Source: Phaffia rhodozyma (taxonomy: Eukaryota; Basidiomycota; Tremellomycetes; Cystofilobasidiales; Mrakiaceae). From it: a stretch of 64,000 bases of DNA. Positions 50,484 through 62,560 of the stretch are shown here, piece after piece; positions within the stretch are counted from its first letter, which is position 1; the number at the start of each line of letters is the position of its first letter. Under the pieces are notes generated by a model. That model made no database searches. It was not told the origin of the DNA and worked only from the letters and a program-made list of their open reading frames with translations. The stretch spans positions 124,001 through 188,000 of the forward strand of contig JACGZH010000009.1 of the NCBI GenBank assembly GCA_014706385.1, in the 5' to 3' direction. The position numbers and the translations under genes were made by a program.

Positions 50484-50681
50484 ATGGACACTCAGCTTAC
50501 TCCTCCGCTTATTCTCAATACGCTCTCAACGATCCCTATTCCTGCTGAGGATACCCACGCTCATCTGGCCGCATTCCTCGCCGGATTCCAAGCTCGATCA
50601 AGAGAGAACGGTGGAAAAGGAGAGATGGAGAGTTCATTATTGGGCAGATTGGTAGAGAGCTTGCAGGATGAGAAGCAATAG
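50484..50681 (+). CDS. Small conserved-looking protein, 65 residues, unknown
   Basis: Single open frame MDTQLTPPLILNTLSTIPIP to LLGRLVESLQDEKQ, TAA at 50679-50681. It begins about 240 bases from the divergent NPT1 start and has a CA-rich leader like other genes here. The amphipathic segment HAHLAAFLAGFQARSRENGG and a C-terminal helix suggest a real small folded subunit. No family was recognised. Codon use is like the neighbours; no intron is seen. Confidence 0.5.
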   Translation: MDTQLTPPLILNTLSTIPIPAEDTHAHLAAFLAGFQARSRENGGKGEMESSLLGRLVESLQDEKQ

Positions 50682-51192
50682 AGAGAAAGTCTGTAGAGAG
50701 GGCAAATGTGAGATCATCATCATAATCTGCTTCGCCTCTAGATAAATTAGCTTTAGCTGTTAGCGCTTCGCAACTGACAATTTGTTCCTCAACGCTGAAT
50801 GACCATCAAGTAGACTGCTAGCTCTTCATGTAACATAAATATATGTCATCGGTTTCGATTCAGACAGGAGCAGAGGAACAACGAAAGAGAGAAACAGAGA
50901 ACAAGTACAGCATCTTTCCTAAAAGGAAGGGCACAACAGAGTCAGATTATCTTCCTCAAGGTCTCGCTTCTGAAAAATGTAGACGCGTTTTACGTGCTAA
51001 GAATTCGAGCGTGTCTTAGACTGCTTCGCACGGTTACCTTGAAAACAAGAGCGAGCAGAGAACGATACATCATTCTCTCATCACCCATCCATCCCAGCCA
51101 ACGTGTAGTCTATCTTCTGGGTTTAGCTATCACTCATACGTTCGATTCGAGCTCTTAAGACACACACACACACACACACACAAGTAACCAAA
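50682..51192. other. Intergenic: 3' flank of small gene and PRP38 promoter
   Basis: AT-rich, ends with the CA dinucleotide repeat (51160-51183) in the PRP38 leader. Nothing else was recognised. Confidence 0.55.
51160..51183. repeat. (CA)n microsatellite, about 12 units
   Basis: CA dinucleotides ending 10 bases before the PRP38 start codon, so presumably in its 5' UTR. Confidence 0.9.
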
Positions 51193-52586
51193 ATGGCTAA
51201 CGTCACTCAAAAAGGATATAAAAACATCCACGGAGTCAACCCTCAAGTAAGCTTTTTACAGCCTCATGCTTACCCTCGCAATAGACTTGACGTGTTCGAT
51301 GACACTGATTGAAGTCACGCCTTTTGTCTTAACGTCTTTGGGTAGAGTCTTGTTGAGAAAGTTATCAGAGCAAGAATTTATGATTCCATTTACTGGAAGG
51401 AGCACTGTTTTGCCTTGACTGGTTCGTCGTGTTATCCATCCTTTCGCTTGATTCGGAACAACCCTCAATCGAAGCTGATGTCACGAACTATTCGTTTTCT
51501 CCTCATCCAAATAATCATCAGCGGAGACCCTGATAGATAAAGCGATTGCTATACAGAATATTGGCGGAACATACGGCAACCAGAAGCCAACAGAGTTTCT
51601 TTGTCTCGTCCTCAAGCTACTTCAACTTCAACCAGATAAGGAAATTCTGATTGAATACCTATTGGCCGAAGAATTCAAGTCAGTATTCAATCTATCATCT
51701 TCTCTCGAAAGAACACATCATTGACCAATTGCGCGTCATGAACACGTACATATATACTCGTGTATAGGTATCTTCGTGCGGTGGCAGTATTTTACGTGAG
51801 ATTGACATTCCAGTCTGTTGAAGTCTACGAGATCCTAGAACCACTCCTGAAAGACTATCGAAAACTTCGATACAGAGATGAAAGTTCGTCTTTCTGCTCC
51901 TTCGGACTTCAGCGCTCGTTATATTACGTTCTGTAAACCTCTGACTGAACTGATGTCTTTTCTTCCTGTTGTCTCATTTGCATCCCAGGTGGCTATTCGA
52001 TCGTACCGTTTGATGAGTTTGTCGATCAACTTCTAACAGAGGATAGAGTTTGCGACATCATCCTCCCTCGTCTGACCAAACGATCTGTTCTCGAGGAGAC
52101 TGAGGGACTACTTCCTCGAAAATCAGCTTTAGGAGATAAGATGTTCGGTGACGATGAAGAAGATGACGAGGAAAGAGGCAGGGCGAGCAGAAGTGATGGA
52201 AGTGATAGGGAGGACGAAGACAGGGAGAGGTTTGTCAGTAGGAGTCCTAGTAGGAGTGCCGGATCAGATAGGAGTAGGAGTAGGAGTAGGAGTAGAAGTA
52301 GAAGCAGGAGTAGAAGTGGTAGTGTGGGTAGTGACGGAGGTGAAAGTTGGCGAAGTCGAAGCAGGAGTATTTCACCTGTATGTTTTTCCCTCTTTGATTT
52401 GTTACCCCTCTTTTCAGGATATTTACTCACATAGGTAACATGTTATCTTTTGTCTTATAGGATCGGCTGGAGAGAATGATGAGAGAGGCTGTCGGTGAGG
52501 ACCGATACGCAGGTGCAGCTGGAGTTTCGGCAGATATGCAAACAGAGGAAGAAAACAACGACTCTAAGCTCGATGGAGATGTCTAA
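51193..52586 (+). CDS. PRP38: Pre-mRNA-splicing factor PRP38
   Basis: Start at 51193 (MANVTQKGYKNIHGVNPQ), then SLVEKVIRARIYDSIYWKEH, CFALT, AETLIDKA, IQNIGGTYGNQKPTEFLC, LLQLQPDKEILIEYLLAEEF, KYLRAVAVFYVRLTFQ and IVPFDEFVDQLLTEDRVCDI. A C-terminal Arg/Ser repeat region follows, encoded by AGG/AGT codons. The last exon ends with TAA at 52584-52586. PRP38 is a tri-snRNP/B-complex protein needed for spliceosome activation (U4/U6 unwinding). The RS tail is seen in animal and basidiomycete forms but is absent in yeast Prp38. Intron junctions at NPQ|SLVEK and FALT|AETL match the conserved PRP38 core. Confidence 0.95.
52266..52321 (+). repeat. AGGAGT hexanucleotide-like repeat coding the RS tail of PRP38
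   Basis: Alternating AGT and AGG/AGA codons give a pure (Ser-Arg)n run; third-position changes break the perfect hexamer. Confidence 0.85.
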
Positions 52587-54263
52587 ATCTGCGCCTTCCA
52601 CCTGTCGTTCAGCCTTTCACGGACGAAGCACAATCAAATATAACAACAGTCTAGACAAAAGAAAACATTGAGAGCAGCTTGAGGAGAAGAGAGAGTCAGG
52701 CATTTGATAGAATTGCTATAGGGTTTGTACATCTGTTCTCCTCAGCAGCGGCCTTTGCTGCCATCCCCTTCTCCGCACATTCTCCTTCACTACATCTGTC
52801 ATCTCTACAACACATTTCCATGTCGGCCGATATCAGAGAACGCGTCAACGTTCAGTTCTTGTCAAAAGTCAATACGAATAGAGAACGTTGGTGAAACGAG
52901 AGGAAGACGGCCAATTTTGAAACGTGCACAATCCGTCTTTGCTCAAGAAGCCACCATGAACTGAAACCTGAATAAATTGAAGAAACTAACTTGCTTATCT
53001 GTCGGTTCTGAGCTCAAAGAACCTTACTACCGGTGCTTCTCGCGTCAGTATCATACACAACGGAAGAAACCCTCCGGAGTCGAGGAAGACGTGTTCTACT
53101 AGTTTCAGAGAGACTTCTTTGATATGGTCAAAAGTCCGGCCTGACAAGACTTATCTTCTCGGCTAGACGGTATCTGCGCTGGCTGTCAGCCCGTCGCTGT
53201 GTTCAGGGATTAAGTCTAGTGGACAATCACACTAATCTTTATGAACGCCAAGACCAAGGCACTAAGTTTGCATCCGCTTGGCAAACGCAAGCAGGACTAT
53301 GTTGGGGAAGAACATGAGTTGACTGAGAGAGAAACTCAAGAAATGTGTTCTTAATCATCTGTCTACTAGTGACCATCTCAGCGTGCACCCCGTTCCGTCT
53401 TAACCACAGTAAGCTTTGATATAATCCTTGATGGCCTGAGACGCTGTTCAGAAGCTCGTGCCTCTGATGGGAGTTAGATCACAAACATATGGGACTTTGT
53501 ATGAACACAGACTGGCCTATGCCTATCTTCCAGACTCTTCGGTCCTTCTTCCATAGTAACCCTCCTCGGACGGCCGAGGAGAAGCGCAGGGATGAGGCAC
53601 TCAAGCAGAGCCGGAAACGGATGGCCCAATTCAGGAGAGAACAGCGAAACGCGAAAGATATAGAGAAGGAGAGAAAAGCCACATATTATTACCAGCCGGG
53701 ATCCTGAGATAATTCCGTTCTCATCGTCATATGAAAAGACTTAGAAGACACTCGATGAGCTGTACAGCACAAAGTGATCATCGAAGAGAGAGTAGATAAC
53801 GGAGAAAGGAAGGTTAACTTGTAGAAGAGTAGCACGAATATCCTAATGGGACACGAACCAATACAAACGATCCGGGGGAATACAAGGAAATATTAGAAAC
53901 TCGCAACAGTCACAATCAACGGAAAAAGATGTGGTTTGTTTGGATTCTTTCATCTCTTTCAACTTTCCTATTCCTTTCGTTAACCATCCTTCCATTCTTC
54001 CTGCCTTCTTTTGGCTTCCCATCTCTTTCCCATCTTTTCATCTTTCTCCTAACAACATTTCTGTTCAGGTAGCCTTTTGATACCCCTCTAGCCAATTTCT
54101 TCTGTCTGATTTGTTCTGATCCATCACTTGTCTCGCCCTCTGGTTGATCTGTGGTAAGTCAGGGCCACTGTTCGTTCATCAGTCAGATGCATCTTTCTGA
54201 CGACAGCTAATTGGCCATACGATGCAGATTAAGCCCCCCTAAGAACACAGGGGGTCATCAATC
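52587..54263. other. Gene-poor interval with two small unassigned open frames
   Basis: 1.7 kb. At 53241-53354 a 37-codon frame reads MNAKTKALSLHPLGKRKQ, DYVGEEHELTERETQEMCS. At 53489-53707 a 72-codon frame ends in a basic helix (RTAEEKRRDEALKQSRKR, MAQFRREQRNAKDIEKERK). They could be exons of one small gene or independent. I could not join them in frame by GT..AG splicing. The remainder has T/C-rich sequence near 53960-54060. Confidence 0.4.
53489..53707 (+). CDS. Possible small basic protein or terminal exon, unknown
   Basis: Frame MGLCMNTDWPMPIFQTLRSF followed by FHSNPPRTAEEKRRDEALKQ, SRKRMAQFRREQRNAKDIEK and ERKATYYYQPGS, TGA at 53705-53707. The last 45 residues would form a long charged helix. 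Not recognised; evidence is only open frame, ATG and codon use. Confidence 0.3.
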   Translation: MGLCMNTDWPMPIFQTLRSFFHSNPPRTAEEKRRDEALKQSRKRMAQFRREQRNAKDIEKERKATYYYQPGS

Positions 54264-57200
54264 ATGATTCCCTCTCCTTCATCTCGCTCATCCAGAGAGC
54301 AGAATGCAAGCCATCGGATCTCCTTTGGGCCCAACAACACATCTTTCGCTTCCGACAAAGACAAAGTGAATACTGGTCCGATATTTTCCCCGTTACTCGA
54401 CCAAGCTCCCTTGTCAGGATTGACCGAATATGCCCAGAGCTCGAGAGTCGATCGTAGTGGAGGGTTGAGCAGTAGCGTTAACAGGAGGAAACCAGCTCCT
54501 ACTGCTCTGGAGCTCACAAGTCCTGATAGGCGGACCCGGGACATGGTTTCAATAAGGGCCGAGGATCAAGTACGTCTACCGAGTTAATCACTTGGCTAAT
54601 GAGGAACTTATACTAACAGCTCTTTATCTTGTTCATCTTTATAGACCAGCGAGTCCATACGAGGAGCAAATCCGGTGTTTAAGCCATCTCCTTCGTTACC
54701 TTCGCTCGTCTCAACGTCTAAAGCGGTTGCTTCGACAGCCCCTGTTTCGGCGGCGAAGAAGTCCGAGGGTCTCCCTCGTTCTTCAAGTCATCAATTTAGC
54801 TCTTCGCTTCAAACTCCTCTATCTAGTGCTCTAGGAGTTCTCCCAGAACGTTCTTCCGCCATGCGAGGAGAAAAGTCGCGGATGTGAGCCCACGGTTTCC
54901 TTAATGAATTCAGGAAACGCGTTCGCAGAATACCCACCTGACATATGCATTTATCTCTGATGTCACACAGGTTGACCCCTCCGAGTGCTTTCCCGATGAC
55001 CCCGGATCCACCTAGCCCATCCACGATAGATCGTCGAGGCCTCGTCGGTGTAGGAGAGCTGACAACCCCCCGATGGGCCAACAAGGTCGGGTCAACTATC
55101 GACTGGTCGCCGAACCCTAGACTGCGGGCAGCGTCATCGAAACTGGAAGAAACCCATGGCTGGGAACATAATCCCGATCAAGAGATGGAGCAGATATCGA
55201 CTGACCGCGAAAGCAGATCATCGAAAGGAGAGCCATCCGGGGTAGAATCCCGAGAAGCGCGGGCTGAGAGGAAGACTAGACGGTTCGAGGACGATCAGGG
55301 CCAGCATGTGTTGCCCATATGTGATATCTTTGAGACTGAGTCTAGCCAAACGACACCTGGATCTTCTCACTATACGTCTGAGCAACCACCCAGAACCCCG
55401 CCTTCTTCCTCGCCTCAGGTAACCTTGTCTGTTTCGTCTCCTTCTCATCATCGTCTCCTTCACAACAAACAAGGTACCTCTCCAAATATCGGCCAAGGCT
55501 CCTTCAGTCCGAAGAGATTTACGACGGGTGGGCACAAACGCGAGCTATCCGATCAATTTGCAGAAGACAGATGGGGATCGGAAGGAGAGTCTCATTTGGA
55601 AGAGTTGGCAGAGAAGGAAAATCAGGGCGTCTCCGATTCTGCACTGTCGATTGGCCTTTCTACTAAGCATAGCATCGAATCGCTTTCGCCATCGCCGCTG
55701 TCCTCCGCGCAACCTTCTCCGGGCGGGAACTCCATACTCAAGAGAGAATCAAGAAGAACGTCAGAAGGGTTTCAACTTCATCCTTCACCTCACCCCTTCG
55801 GCAGTACAGACAGCAGGAGATTCCGAGAACGAGAGCGGTCTGGTACCGGCTCCTCTAACTCTGGACGACCAATCAGTAACCCATCTTCGCCAGCTCACGA
55901 GATCGTTCGACAATTCTCCCATCCAAACGATTTTTCTCATCTCCCTCCATCTCCGTCCACATCTTCCATCAAAAAGCTTCTTCGGCAAGGTTCAAACTCC
56001 AACATACACAACGACTCGTCGGATCAACCCCCACTACCCCCTCTCCCAAATTCTCTCCCTTCTCCAAAAAAACAGGATCATTTCCGAATGGACTCCGCTC
56101 ATAGTTCATCAGGGCTTTCTCAGCAAAACCCATCCAAGGTAGTTGATCCGGAGACCCTAGAAGCCCTTCGAAAGTTGGACGGAATCGGGCGGTCTCCCTC
56201 TGCTGGAAAGAGGCAGTCCACCCGTCTGGTCAAACCCAAGTCATCTGATGGTATTATGTCCAAGGGCGATTCAGCTAATCGGTCAAGAACTCCTCCTCCA
56301 CCCTCTTCTGACGACAAAAAGAGCAACCAAGGTCGTTCTGGTCGAATCCGAGCCTCCATGCCTGCAATGCTTGTAAGTCAGACCTCATCACCAAAACAGG
56401 AGGACTCAGAGGTCCTATCCCCGAGGTCGATATCTTTTGGCCCAGCTCGAGCAAGTATCGGAGCTTCTTCAAGTACTTCCTCTAAACATGGATCTTCCAT
56501 CTCCACGAGCGCTGTATATTCTACGGCCCCTTCATCCAATGCAACCGGTTCTGCGAGAAGTGCAACCAGGACCAGTATAGGAAGTGACGCCGCTTCATCC
56601 CATAGCGACGGAGAGGGAACAAGGAGGGGATCTTTATCAGGTACTATTGGAGGTAAGGAGATTCCGCCTGTGCCACCTTTGCCCAAGCAATATAGCGTCC
56701 CATCTCCAGCTCAGTCAAATCAAGCGACACCCTCGTTGGAGTCGGATCAAACACAGAAATATGACCAAGGCGACCGCATGTGTTCTGAAGCACTTCCCAC
56801 CTCAGTTTCTGCCCCTAACTCGACGTTTCGTACATCTTCAACCCAAGCCACCCTGTCAGCTTCTCCTTTGACAGGTTCGAAAAGAAACGATTTGACACCC
56901 AATCGATCCCTACCTCGCCCACCGATCGACCGCCAAACCCGATCGGAACTTTCGACAACTTCTCAAGCTAGTGGTTCCTCTGCTGCTAGTTCAAGGGTGC
57001 CAAGTAAGAAATGGAGCTTTACTAATGCGTTGCATCTTGGCCGGTCGAGTTCGCATAAGAATTCGACTTCACTGTCTGCTCCTGAAGATCAACAGCTTTC
57101 CATGTCGCCGTCGCTTCCACCAGGCTCATTTTCCCAGTCATCTGCTGATTATCCCAAAAATGCGGGTATGCCTTGGTCAAATTTGAAGCATTCCAACTCG

Positions 57201-60200
57201 ATCGACTCGTTTGCGTTATCTGATCGAACTCCTCTGGATAAGGGCTCAAATCTGGCAGCCGTCTCGAGACATGCCTCGACAATGTCATCATCGTCCAAAC
57301 TATCAGCTCCGGCTCTGGCGGGCGACTCCAAAGGTTACTCATCCAGCAGCAGTGGAAGTAACAAGCGATTGACCCCTTCATCCATCCCTTTCTTCAGGAG
57401 ATCCTCGTCTTCTTCAGTGAAAGCACTTGCTGCTAAAGGAGGCGCGCTCAATGTACCCGCAGAATCTGTACACCCGTCTTCGACTCCTCGGGCGTCGATC
57501 TCAAGTTCTCGTCGAATACAATCCTCGACCTCAATCAACGAGTCAGCAACTTTGTCGTCGCCGTCTTCAACCACGTCCAGTGTCAGAAAATCAATGTTGG
57601 GTGGAATGGGACTCTCAAACATGCTCAAAAGTAGTTCGTCTAGGAGAAATCTTGCTACTGCTGCACTGAAGGAGACACCTGATGGACCGATCACGACGGG
57701 AGGTTCATTAGGCCGGAGTGAGTTGGGACCTTATGCAGGAAGAGGAGGAAAAGAGCAATCAGATTCAGCAGAGAAGGAACGTCCTTCTCCTGGTCGATTG
57801 AGCAGTATTGGCCTGCTGGGAAGGAAGCGCGGAAAAGTGAGTGATTTCCCTTAGGGCAATAGACCCCGAGTCTACACTGACTCGTATGATTCTTTTTGGT
57901 AAACAGACCATCTCGAGCCATGACAGAGAGAAGAGTGAATCCATCTCTATTCCCCCTCCGCTAATGGACAGCATGTCTCACCCAATGATCGACCGAAAGT
58001 CCAGCTCGGGTGCTAGACACAAGGTATCTCCAAGTCTTTCTACGTCTTCCATATCCGCCAATGGAGGTCTAGCCTCCACTCGTCGACAACCATCTGTCTC
58101 ATCCCACGCGAACACGGTCAACCGAGTTAGCCGAGCAAATCTTCCAATTATTGCCGGATCACCATCGGTCGTACCAATGAACGGGATCTCATCTGTCGCG
58201 GCCTCAGGAACAATTCCGTCGAGCGCATCGTTCACTCGGATGATTGATGCTACGCCCACTAAGATCCCTCGAATTGCGAGCCGACAGAGCCGACAGACGA
58301 CCACACCGGTGACGACAACCTCCTCTGCCCCTAGTGCATTCAGTGGCTCTAAAAAGGCTGGCGAAATGGCCACAACGTCTTCAGATTCGAGTTATACTCG
58401 AAGTGACTCGAACTTGTCTGATTTTGGAGTTGGAGCATCTCCAAATGAAGAGTTAAAAACCATCAGTTCAGGCCCGAAAGCTACAGCTCTTGATACTAAA
58501 TCTGGCGATGGCGAGATGGAGTCATCGGCTGGACGCTTGAATGGAGTTTCCGCCTCTGCATCCATGAGCTCGTTCCCAACTCGAGTCCCTAGGCAACTCC
58601 CTGTTCCACCTACCGCAGGAAACGCTTCCTTGAAAGCAAATGCTTCGTCGGCGGCGAATCTTCGAAAGACCTCAAAAGACATGTCTTCCTTGGTTATCAA
58701 GAAATCTCAGCACACGCCTTCGGCTAGTACGACTGACTTGACAGGCTACGGAAACACATCCTCTGCTTCCACCCGAGTGGTCAACTCGAAACTCCCCTCA
58801 CTCTCCTTGAGACTCCCGAGTTCGTCATCATCCACCTCACTTTCAGCTCCTGGTCCTTCGTCTCGATCATCCTCAATTTCTCCGTCTCTCATAGAGGATG
58901 ATGAAGCTGTCGGCGATGAAGAGATGAGGCAGTTCCTGAAGAGGCAAAAGGCAAAGAAACAATCAACGGGGGCCACGAGTTCAGAGATCGAAGCGCTGAT
59001 GAATTTCCCGGAACCGACTGAAGCTAGCCCGGCCTCAACACCGCTTGGTTTGTCTCTTTGGTTCCATTCCCTCACAAGGTTTTCTCCGAGATGGTATCGA
59101 ACCTTTTATACAGACTTATATTGACTGTCTTCTTTCTTCTTATGAATTGATGAATAGCAACCATCAAGTCGTATTTCAACGACCTTTCGGATTTCGAACG
59201 TCGAGAGATCACCGAGTACAGCTCAATTTACTATATCGGTCTACACAGCAAGAAACGGCAGGCCACTTTGTCAGACAACAATCAAAATCACGGCTATGAT
59301 GACGAGCGAGGGGACTTTCTCATGGTGCCTGGCGACCATCTGGCCTATCGGTACGAAATCATGTGTCTCCTTGGCAAGGGATCGTTTGGACAGGTCTGGC
59401 AGTGCCGAGATCATCAAACTGGGCAATGTGTGGCTGTCAAAGTTATCCGAAACAAAAAGAGGTTTCATCATCAAGCACTAGTTGAAGTAAAGATCTTAGA
59501 AAATTTACGAAAATGGGTATGGTCTTCCTCTTCGAGTTTGCTAGTTTCTCTTATAGCTTCTTCCCGAGAAACTAAATTTGGAATCATGAATATCTTCATC
59601 AATTTTCCCCTTTTTCTATTTCTGTAGGATCCTGATGAGAAGCACTATGTAATCAAGATGACCGAGCACTTCTACTTCCGGAATCATCTTTGTATCGCCA
59701 CTGAGCTTCTGAGTATCAACCTTTACGAACTCATCAAGGCCAACAGTTTTGCTGGCTTCACGACATCGTTGATTCGTAGATTCACAACCCAGCTTCTGAG
59801 CTCGCTCATCTTGATGAGGCAGCATCGGATTGTGCATTGTGATCTCAAACCTGAGGTTTGTCACTTTCTCTGTATGTATCATCGTCTGGATATAAAGCTT
59901 ATTGTCTCGTGTTGGCCGATTTGGTAGAACGTTCTCCTTGGTCATCCGGCAAAAAGTGTCATCAAGGTTATCGACTTTGGAAGTAGTTGCTTCGAGCATG
60001 AAAAAGGTTTGTCTCTTCAGCGCCAATCTGAGTTTTGTTCTGATCTCTAGGCTGATCAAGCCGGAACATTTGGCTATATAGTCTATACATACATCCAAAG
60101 TCGTTTCTATCGATCTCCAGAAGTCATCCTTGGTATGAACTATCACATGGTAAGCTCTAGCCCTCGTCTGATGTTCTAACGATGAGACTACGCATCCGTG

Positions 60201-61188
60201 CTCACCTTATACAATCACTGCGTCAGGCCATCGACATGTGGAGTTTGGGTTGCATTCTCGCCGAGTTATATACAGGATTCCCTATCTTCCCTGGAGAAAA
60301 TGAGCAGGAGCAGCTATCTTGCATCATGGAAGTGCTTGGCATGCCAGACAAATACATTATTGACAAGAGCTCCAGAAAGAATCTCTTTTTCGGTATGTAT
60401 TTATACATAATTTTGTTCGATTTTCTTTCTGTTCGTAACTGATGGCATCCCCTTCTGAGTGAACATAGATACCCAAGGAACAGCCCGGCCTGTAGTCAAT
60501 TCTAAGGGGAAACGTCGACGGCCAGGAACGAAGACGCTAGCTCAAGTATTAAAGTCAGACGACGATCTTTTTGTCGATTTCATCTCTAAATGTCTTACTT
60601 GGGACCCGGATCGTCGATTGAAGCCTCAGCCGGCGTTGAGGCATCCTTGGATGTCTAAACGGATGACTGGTCCACGACCGTTGCCTACGTTGCAGCCGAC
60701 TACTAGTAAGGTGTCGAATCCTACACTGACTAGTTCGAGTGTGAAGCCCAAGGTCTCTGAAGCACCCAAGAAAGTCAGTATCCAGGCCGAAAAATGATGC
60801 TTCGATTTTAATATCATTGACGTGACCTTATATATACTTTTGACGTTCTTTTTCCGGTTACAGACCCTCAACATCAGTGCCCCCACAGCTCTAACCGCTC
60901 GAGTTCGCGTTCCTCATTCTACGACAGCTTACGCGCCTTCCCATCTTGGAACACCCGGGTCGACTTCTATGTCGTCAGCCACTTCCCATCGCCGGGTCCT
61001 TACCGGACAATCTAGTTCTATGACGACTAGCGTCAGCTCGCGCGGTTTGAATCTACACGGGGTGAGTTCCGTGATGCTTTGTCTCATTATACTGTCCAAA
61101 TTCATAACTGAGAATCGATCGATGTGATCCCGACTCTTCTGGGATTTCTGGTTAGCTCTCGAAGAAGGGATCAGTTGCTGATCGATAG
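54264..61188 (+). CDS. DYRK-family protein kinase (Pom1/DYRK2-like) with very long disordered N-terminus
   Basis: Twelve exons join to about 1,990 residues. Start at 54264 ([18 protein letters not shown]). The first ~1,520 residues are Ser/Thr/Pro-rich and lack recognisable folds; the main exon (54971-57836) alone has 2.9 kb. Then a DYRK-homology region: [31 protein letters not shown] and [20 protein letters not shown]. The kinase domain lies at about residues 1583-1880: [46 protein letters not shown], activation loop [17 protein letters not shown] (Tyr autophosphorylation at the second Tyr), [19 protein letters not shown] and [20 protein letters not shown]. The C-terminal tail ends [12 protein letters not shown] at 61186-61188. 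The NAPA-like ERREI segment and the YxYxxSRFYR loop place it with class II DYRKs and fungal Pom1, which mark cell poles and control size. The N-terminus probably serves localisation and phosphoregulation. Confidence 0.93.
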
Positions 61189-62560
61189 TTTGAGCCTCTG
61201 CTCCTGCCAACATGTTCCCACTCCATGATAGACTCTCTATCTTCTTTCTCTACTCTTCTTGGAAACCTTTATTTTTCATGTTCTCAAGGGTCATTTTCTT
61301 CGTATGCACAAACGAACTTATACCATCTATACATTTCTCTTCTTCCATTTCACCCTTCAAAACTCATCTTCATCCATACGCATTTACCTTATATATTCTC
61401 ACCATGACTATTATCTCGCATCCTATGATACTCCGTATGTGCTCTGCTCACCTACCTTCATATCACCTCTCATGTTTCATCATTCATTTCGATCGATCAA
61501 TCTATAACTGTACCTTGATGAAATGCTTCTTCCTGGTGAAAAGCCATAAGCTGTAAGCCTCAGGCTTGGTGAGAGTAACCACAACCGATGACGATCGATA
61601 CGTGGCCCTTTTAGACTTGGGTATCCTCAGACCATAAACCACGACGATTACGCATTCCGCTCAGCGTCGAACTTCACCCTCGCCCTGCCGTCTCCACCTG
61701 TAGTGGTCAATGTCAGTCGGAGGTTACATGGGCCTGGAAACTCCGGCAGATACTCCAATGGCATCTGTACTGAGCGAGAGTTTGAAACAGCGCTTTTGGG
61801 TCTCGACCTTGGCGATATAGAAAGATCGCCTCCACCAAGTGTTCGAGCCAGCCCGGAAAGATATCTCTGTCACACCGCGCATGTCCCAGATATATATTCA
61901 CCAGTCTGAGATAAGCCCAAAGGTCGTGAAGAACCGGGGTATTCACAAAAACGTAGGACATTCGGTAGGATGAGAGGGGCGGAAGCGAGAACAAAACCAA
62001 ACCGAAGATCAACAAGAATTGATCCAGACCCGGCGGAATCTAGCTGTCTGATAAAACATCATCAGTCTATCAGTCATCAATATCGGTCATGTTAGCAACG
62101 ACCATAGCGCTGACCTTTCGCTAATATGTGCAACAGCAGCTGCCGAATAGTACATGCAGTTTTTGCTCATCTCTTTTGTCTAGGATAATTCACTCCCTAC
62201 TCTTTGTGTTGGATACTGACCAAGCATGTTATCTTGTTCAACTTCCCTTCATCACCGAGAGTCAATAAAGATAGGAGGCATATCAACGTTGATCTATTTG
62301 ACTTTCAGGTTCATCTACTTACACACATCTCTACCTATATCCTCTGATCCTCTCATCGATAGTTTTCTAGCGATACTTCAATTCCATACACTGTTCTCGA
62401 TGAATCTCTTTATGCCGTCTCTTGACAGTTCGAACTTCTGTATTTCTCCTTAGGTCTTTCCCTTTCTTGTAAATTACATTTGAGCGTGATGTTTGGGAAT
62501 GATAGAATATATTGAGGGAGCTAAAGTCAACGAACGATTTCTAACAAGTCTACCCTTGCT
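61189..62560. other. Convergent region between DYRK gene and monooxygenase
   Basis: AT-rich with pyrimidine tracts (61220-61500). An open stretch with coding-like character is listed separately at 61632-61909. No RNA gene was recognised. Confidence 0.5.
61632..61909 (+). other. Unassigned coding-like open stretch
   Basis: After TCCTCAG the frame reads TINHDDYAFRSASNFTLALP, then SPPVVVNVSRRLHGPGNSGR, YSNGICTEREFETALLGLDL and GDIERSPPPSVRASPERY, ending TGA at 61907-61909. It is GC-richer than its surroundings. It could be an alternative last exon of the DYRK gene, a remnant, or chance. No family recognised. Confidence 0.25.
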
